Positions 28,581 to 35,000 of a DNA stretch of 35,000 nucleotides are shown here, piece after piece. The stretch is from the NCBI GenBank assembly GCA_016946835.1, contig JACVTC010000207.1, positions 25,001 to 60,000 of the forward strand, in the 5' to 3' direction. The notes under the pieces are model-generated. The model saw nothing but the letters and a program-made list of their open reading frames with translations. It was not told the origin of the DNA and did not search any database. The first letter of the stretch is position 1, and every line of letters begins with the position of its first letter. This DNA is from Neocallimastix lanati (nom. inval.). Taxonomy: Eukaryota; Neocallimastigomycota; Neocallimastigomycetes; Neocallimastigales; Neocallimastigaceae. A program made the position numbers and the translations under genes.

Positions 28581-29789
28581 TATATTAATATATTATTATA
28601 TATAAATGACATATAAATAATACATAATATAAATTATAATAAAATATACATATAATTTATGGATATTTAATTGAACAATATTAATCGTTAGATATTTCTT
28701 TATATTATTTAATATATTTAAATTTTAATGTTCTTTAATATAAACTCTAAAACGTGTTTTTAATTAACAATATCAAATCATATTATTTTTAAATAATTTT
28801 CAAAAATGGATCATACACACAATACCTAATTAAGAAATATAATTAATTGATTAATTAATAATATGTTGAATTTTATTTTATTTATTTATTTATTTATTTT
28901 TTTTTTTTTGTAATAAATTTCCTTTGAAATTTCATTATGATTACTTTAATAATCTTTATAATCATACTTTATAAAGGATAATTTCTTAATGGAAAATAAC
29001 AATACTCTTTTTTTAAATAAAATAATTAAAAATTTTAAAAATAATAAAAGTAATTGTAAAATTATTTATTATTAACATAATAAAGAAAAATAAATAATTA
29101 ATAATAATAATTAAAAAATTAATAATTAAATAATTAAATAATAAATAAAAATATAAAAAAATCATATATAAAAACAAATATATATAATTAATTATAAGTA
29201 ATAAAAATTAAAAATTGAATAAAATTAAAATAAAAATTAATATTAAATAATAATAAATAATAAATAATAAAGAATTATAATAATAAATTTTAAATATAGA
29301 AATTGATAGTAAATAAAAAAAAATTAATAAATAAATAATTAATAAATAATAAATATACATAGTAATATATTAATAGTTTAAAAATAATTATAGTAAATAT
29401 TTTATTTATTCTATAGTAATAAATGGTAATTACTAATATTAAATAATTTATAATAAATAAATAATAATTATTACATTTTACAATTGTTTAAATATAATTA
29501 TTCAAATTAAATAAATGTAATAAATAGAATATAATATTAATAAATAAATAAATAAATAAATTTATAAGTAATATAAAATAAATAATTATAATTTATTATT
29601 AATTATAATTATTTATAATAAAAAGTAATAATAATAAAGATTTAAATTTATAAAAAGATAAACAATAAATAATAAATAGGTAATAAAATTGAATAAATAT
29701 TGACATGTAGTAATAAATAATACAACAAAAAAAGTAAATATTATAAAAATAATTTAATAGTTATTAAATGCTAAAAAAATTTTAATATA

Positions 29790-30780
29790 TTATTTCTAAA
29801 TAATAAATAATAAATAATAAATAATAAATAATAAATAATAAATTATAAATAATAAATATTAAATAATAAATAATAAAAAGAGTATTTATTAATAATAATA
29901 AATAATAATCAATAAATAATAAATAATTAAATAATAGTATTTATTAATAAATAATAATTAATAATAAATAATATATAATAATAAATAATATATAATAAAT
30001 AATAATAAATAATATATAATAATAAATAATATATAATAAATAATAAATAATATATAATAATAAATAATAATTAATAATAAATAATAAATAATAAATAATA
30101 ATAAATAATGTATAATAAATAATAAATATTAAATAATAAACAATAAATAATAAATTATAAATAATAAATATTAAATAATAAATAATAAAAAGAGTATTTA
30201 TTAATAATAATAAATAATAATCAATAAATAATAAATAATTAAATAATAGTATTTATTAATAAATAATAATTAATAATAAATAATAAATTATAAATAATAA
30301 ATATTAAATAATAAATAATAAATTATAAATAATAAATTATAAATAATAAATAGTAAACAATAAATAATAAATTATAAATAATAAATAATAAATAATAAAT
30401 AATAATTAATAATTAATAAATAATAAATAATAAATAATGGAATAATAAATAATAAATAATAAATAATAAATAATAAATAATTAATAATAAATAATAAATA
30501 ATAACTAATAATAAATAATAAATAATTGAAGAATAAATAATAAATAATAAATAAATAAATAATTGAATAATAATAAAGATTATTTATTAATAAATAATTA
30601 AATAATAAATAATTAAATAATTGAATAATAAAATAGATTATGTATTAATGAATAATTAAATAATAAATAATATACTATAAATAATAAATAATATATTATA
30701 AATAATAAATAATTTATAATAAATAATAAATAATAAATAATAAATAATAAATAATAAATAATAAATAATAATAAATATAT
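29790..30780 (+). repeat. Interrupted TAAATAA heptamer domain with an internal duplication
   Basis: About 1 kb of TAAATAA and near variants. A stretch of roughly 150 bp around AAAAAGAGTATTTATT occurs twice (near 29875 and 30187, offset 312 bp) with essentially no differences, which marks a recent duplication inside the array. Confidence 0.85.
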
Positions 30781-31854
30781 TAGTAATAAGTTACATAAAT
30801 AATAAAATAATAATAATTAGTTTATATTTAATAGTTATAAATAATAATTATAGAAATAAATAATAATAGATATAATAATAGATAAAAATACTAAAAATAA
30901 AAATCATTAATTCTTTAATTATAATAAAAATAAATATATGTTATAAATATTATAATTATTCAATAATTAATTTTAACAATACATAAAAAGATTAATTAAT
31001 AAATAAAAATTATAATAATAGTTAAATTAATTAGTATTAAATAATTATAGAAAATATTTAAAAAAAAATAATTATCAAAATAAAAATATAATTAACAATA
31101 ATACTAGTAAATATTAAATATTATATAATAAATAGCAATAAATAATAATAAATTGTATGTAACAATTGTAAAAAATAAAATTATAATGAAAAGATTAATA
31201 ACTAATATTGATAAATAATAAATGATTAAATAATAATATATATAATACAATATATAATACATAATATAATAAATAATATAAAAAATAATTCTAAGAGAAA
31301 TTGTAATAATACTAAATATTTAAATATAAATATAGTAATAAATAGTAAATTAATAAAATTAAAAATTTGATAATTTATATTAGTAATAATAATAAATATA
31401 ATTATTATACAATCAATAATAGTACAAAATATTTTAAATATAAATAATAAAAAAATAGTTTTTTTTTAATTGAATAATTATTAAAGAGATAAAGTCATAA
31501 AAGAATAAAAATTATGTAATTAATATTTTTAGAATGTTATTATTTCTTATTTTGATTTTTTTTTTTTTTTAAAAAAAGAAATATTTTTAATGTAATTTTT
31601 TTTTTCTTTATATTCGTAATTTATAAAATATTAAATTACTAATAATATATTTTTTTAAATAATTGATAAAATTAATAATATAAATAAATAATGTATTTGA
31701 TTTAGACTTATATTTATTTTTTAGCACTCTTCATTAAGTATAATTTTAATATTTCATTTTTTTAAGTTATGATTGATTATTAAATTTAATAATTAATTCA
31801 ATATATATGTAAATAATTAATTAATATTTATTAAATAATTTTATACCATTGATG

Positions 31855-32860
31855 TTAGAAGTGAAGTTCGAAAATTATTCATCGCTGTACCATTTAATTA
31901 TTTTGTAAATCCATCAGTAAGTTTAAATTGTGACTTGATGTATTTTAATTTAACCTTATTGTTTCTTACTGATTCACATATATAATGAACTCCTATATCA
32001 ATATGTTTTATCCTTGGATTAGTTGATTGATTATTATCATTTTAAATATAATCTTTATTTTCACTAAGGCTATAATATTCAGCTTCAGTATTAGAATAGA
32101 ATCCATAAATTACTATATTCAGCTTCCAATAACGATTTTTGATATCTGGATGTCTCTTAAGGGCTCTCATATATACTTCTTCTTCCAGATTAGCATTTAG
32201 ATATGATTCATAAATATCAATTTGATGAGTTTCATAATCGATTTTTACTTAAAAGACTGTAAATATTCTAATAGACACTAACTTTAATGTGAATGAAAAA
32301 GTTTTAAGATAGACAATTCTTTCTTGTTGTGTGAAAACTCTGGCTTCTAGTCTTGATTTCTTTTTGATAATTTCCAGTTTGGGGTTACTTTTGAACTTAA
32401 ACATAGCACTGTTAGGAAATAATATTAACCATTTTTTGGTACGATATTAGTCGATTTAATTGATTTATATTTTCTCGTTTTTCTTTAATAGATTTTAACC
32501 ATTCCTTTTTTATCTGTTTGGTTGTATATATCTTAATAATTTGGTGGCATATGTAACTCATCATCTCGTTTTCTCTTTTTTTATTTTATGGTTTCAGTAA
32601 TTTCAATTGTAAATGTTCCTTTCTTGTTGAATTCATTTGATATAATCTTTTTATCATGTTTATTATTAAAAATTGTACTATTATTCTTATTTTCATTATT
32701 GATTATAATCACTTCACTGTTTAAATTTTCATTGTTGCTATTATTATTGTTATTATTATTTTATTATCACTATTGTTATTAAAATCATCATTATAATTAT
32801 TGCAATTATTAATTTTGTTAATATTATTGTTACTGTTACTGTTATTTTATTTTGTGTAAT
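31855..32860 (-). pseudogene. Decayed copia pol relic: Asn linker, reverse transcriptase, RNase H
   Basis: Read leftwards, it repeats the order of the intact copia pol. An Asn-codon-rich stretch (about 32860-32660) leads to a KEWLKSI motif near 32505 and a reverse transcriptase portion with KKKSRLEARVFTQ and QIDIYESYLNA (about 32420-32090). After a deletion that removes YVDD comes an RNase H tail with TEAEYYSLSE, HIDIGVHYI and LTDGFTK (about 32085-31860). Several stops and frameshifts interrupt it. It is clearly related to the element at 20169-24835 but much older, and no LTR is recognisable at either end. Confidence 0.8.
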
Positions 32861-32869
32861 TTGAATTAT

Positions 32870-33636
32870 TATTATATAATTATTTTTTTTATTTGTTAAT
32901 TTATTTATATTTGCTATTTTTTGTTATATTAATTATAATGAAGATTTTATTATAACTAATTAAATTATTTTGAATTATAGGAAGCAATTGTGAACAATGA
33001 AATTAAAAAATAATATTAATGAAGAAATTGACTCAAATGAAAATAATAATTCAAATGAAATTAACATTAAGTAAAAATTATTAAAGAAATTAACAATAAC
33101 GAAATTAATAATTTAAAAGATAATACATTTTTGAAAGAAAATATTAATAAAAATATTTATTGAGAATTCCATAAGTATTTTATATAATTAAAAGTATTAA
33201 TATAATATATATAATATAATATAAAATTTTTAAACAAATCAAATTCTTATAATGTATATAAATCTATTATTTCATTGTATGATATTAAATTTGTATGCAT
33301 TTTCTTTTATTTAAAACCAATAAAATTTAATATATAAACATATTCATTTTTAATAAATTATATATTGAACTAAAAATTAACAATTATATATGTCACACAA
33401 TACTTTCTAAATATTTAATGAAAACAATGAAAAAATCTATTAATATAATAATATTTTAAATACTATGAATTAATAATATTAAATCTATTGTTTATGTTAG
33501 AAAAAATATTAATAATATTTATGTTCTCTAAAATCCATTTCTTATTCAGTTCTTTTCAACTAAATCTAAAATCATACAGTTTAATTAATCATACTTTTTA
33601 TATTATTTAAAAGATTTTTTTTATCTTATTTACACA
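32870..33636. other. AT-rich interval between copia relics
   Basis: No intact gene seen. A short Asn/Glu-codon-rich stretch on the plus strand (about 32998-33150) could be another linker fragment, but there is nothing adjacent to confirm it. Confidence 0.5.
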
Positions 33637-34605
33637 ATGAAAAACAATCAAAGACTACAAAGATCACAAAGACAACAAACTTAGCAAATTTAACCCATTG
33701 ATTTAAATAAAGATGAAAATAACAATACATTCAAAGGAATTTTATTTATAAATTAAGAGAATTTCAACAGAATTACAGAATTAACTGTTGAAAACTTTAC
33801 TAGATGGAAAACAAATATTTTATATCTACTTTGTATAAACGATTTAGACCAGTACATTAGTCAGGAAATAGCTAAAAAATCATGAAAAAAAAGATATCAT
33901 AGAAAATATATTAGAGTACAAAATAGAAATATTCGATAAATCATTTATATATGATAAAAATACTAGTGATTCAGATATAAGAAATGACATCCTCGTAAAA
34001 AGGATTATTATAAATAATTTAGGAGAAAATGAAAAATAATAATCGAAAGTCAAAGCAAAGCAGCCTTCCAAATTTGGAAATCTTTATGTAAGTTATTCAC
34101 TAAAGTTATAGAGTATAGAAAAAATGGATTCAAAAGAAAGGATAAAAAAAAATTAAATACAAAACAACGAAAGACATAAATATATTTATAGAAATGTTTC
34201 AAAATATGATAGAGAAATTGGAAAGATTAGACACTAGTATAGTAAAATCTTCATAGGATTAATGTATTCCAATGTAACTATTCGTGGAAAAATTGCTGCG
34301 AGTACGTTAAAAGAATTATACAGACATAATATTCTATAATAATAAAAAAAAAAATAATAATCCAATGGAAAACCAAAAGAACAAAAATTATTTTTAATAC
34401 AAAAATAAAAATTTCTTCATACAAAAAACCTAAAGAAAAATGTCATTTCTGAGGAAAAATCGGCCAATCTCAGAATGACTGATGGTTTAAAAATAATTAA
34501 ATGAAAAGAAAAAACAAAAAATTTAATTTAAATAAAAAGGGAAAAATTGCAAGAAGAAAATTCAATAAAAAGTCTTATAATAATTCAAAGAAGACATATA
34601 TGTGT
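33637..34605 (+). pseudogene. Decayed copia gag relic
   Basis: Translated in pieces it follows the Gag of the element at 20169: ELTVENFTRWKTNILYLL near 33780, a FIYDKNTSDSDI-like segment near 33945, an INNLGENEK segment near 34010, and a zinc-knuckle remnant near 34438-34485 in which the second Cys position is replaced by a stop codon. A basic Lys/Arg/Asn tail runs to about 34605. Many stops and frameshifts are present. It ends at a TA microsatellite with no protease or integrase after it. It lies on the opposite strand to the neighbouring pol relic, so they derive from different insertions. Confidence 0.8.
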
Positions 34606-34657
34606 TGTTATATATATATATATATTATTTAATTACTATTTTAAGTTTTAAATAATA

Positions 34658-34692
<35 letters not shown>

Positions 34693-35000
34693 ATTAAAAA
34701 GATATAATTTATAATTATCTATATTTAATTATTATTATTTAATCTATTATAAAAATATTTAAAATTAAATTAATAATACAAAAAAAATATGAAACTCAAA
34801 AATTTTACTATGAATATTACTACGTTTTAAAAATTAAAATTATTATAAATAAGTTTTAGATTATTAATTTTAATAATTTTTTCATATAGAAAGTTATTTA
34901 AATTATTTTCAATCAAAAAATTAAATTTAATCAATCGTAATATTTAGTTTAATAAGATTAAGTTTAAATATTAAAATTATTACGATAAATTTTAATCAAC
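34606..35000. other. Microsatellite and AT-rich tail of window
   Basis: A TA dinucleotide run (about 34609-34625) and an A-run (34660-34691), then AT-rich sequence without a recognised feature. Confidence 0.7.

Larger units (their letters stand above)
25136..31854. other. Gene-free AT-rich region with simple repeats
   Basis: About 6.7 kb of extreme AT content. I find no coding sequence, RNA gene or intact mobile element. It contains heptamer arrays, a diverged pair of similar segments, a small tandem duplication and homopolymer runs (T at 26948-26964, A at 27349-27378). Apparent small open frames are translated repeats. Confidence 0.65.

Noticed and set aside
25746-30780. Telomere-like repeat
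   Set aside because: The 7-bp unit has no G-run strand and is scattered inside other AT-rich repeats.
32588-32782. Small hydrophobic membrane-protein ORF
   Set aside because: It is the antisense of the Asn-codon-rich linker of the copia relic at 31855-32860.

Overview
The window is extremely AT-rich eukaryotic DNA made up almost entirely of transposable elements. The only host gene I can support is one intact nuclear tRNA-Trp (CCA). Long homopolymer tracts, very low-GC intergenic DNA, Asn-rich linkers and fungal-type chromoviruses suggest an early-diverging, AT-rich fungus, for example an anaerobic gut fungus (Neocallimastigomycota). An AT-rich amoeba is not excluded; no marker gene settles it.

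Layout. 1-1305: two arms of a minisatellite in opposite orientation, each a repeated core spaced by TAAAA pentamers. 2612-2885: a 240-bp Ty1/copia-type LTR followed at once by a primer-binding site that matches the anticodon arm of tRNA-Lys(CUU). About 2905-3180: a small antisense relic resembling the tail of a LINE-type reverse transcriptase. 3231-3301: tRNA-Trp on the minus strand. 3309-18598: a stack of Ty3/gypsy insertions on the 5' side of that tRNA. 20169-24835: a damaged Ty1/copia gag-pol, whose 3' LTR (24889-25128) is about 99% identical to the LTR at 2612. 25136-31850: simple-sequence AT-rich DNA. 31855-34605: two strongly decayed copia relics on opposite strands.

The Ty3/gypsy stack can be read base by base. 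Solo LTR C (18035-18593) and element 2 (9771-18029) are each bounded by the same 5-bp duplication GAGAA, 8-12 bp upstream of the mature tRNA. Element 1 (3318-9769; identical 798-bp LTRs) then inserted 4 bp inside element 2's outer LTR, duplicating ATGTA 12-16 bp upstream of the tRNA. A further solo LTR (9825-10483, duplication CTAAA) sits inside element 2's LTR. Elements 1 and 2 both have intact single gag-pol frames.

Main biological observation. Neither gypsy element has a recognisable tRNA primer site. Next to each 5' LTR lies a 12-13 nt sequence complementary to a stretch of the element's own RNA that begins 35-36 nt downstream of a TATA box, so it would be the RNA 5' end. This is the arrangement of Tf1/sushi-type self-primed reverse transcription, here joined to Ty3-like insertion just upstream of a Pol III gene. 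Both leaders also hold nested RNA hairpins and long A-tracts ahead of gag. The copia element uses the other strategy, an internal tRNA-half primer. Its two LTRs share the flank TATCAAA although 22 kb apart, so the tRNA and the whole gypsy stack may lie inside it.
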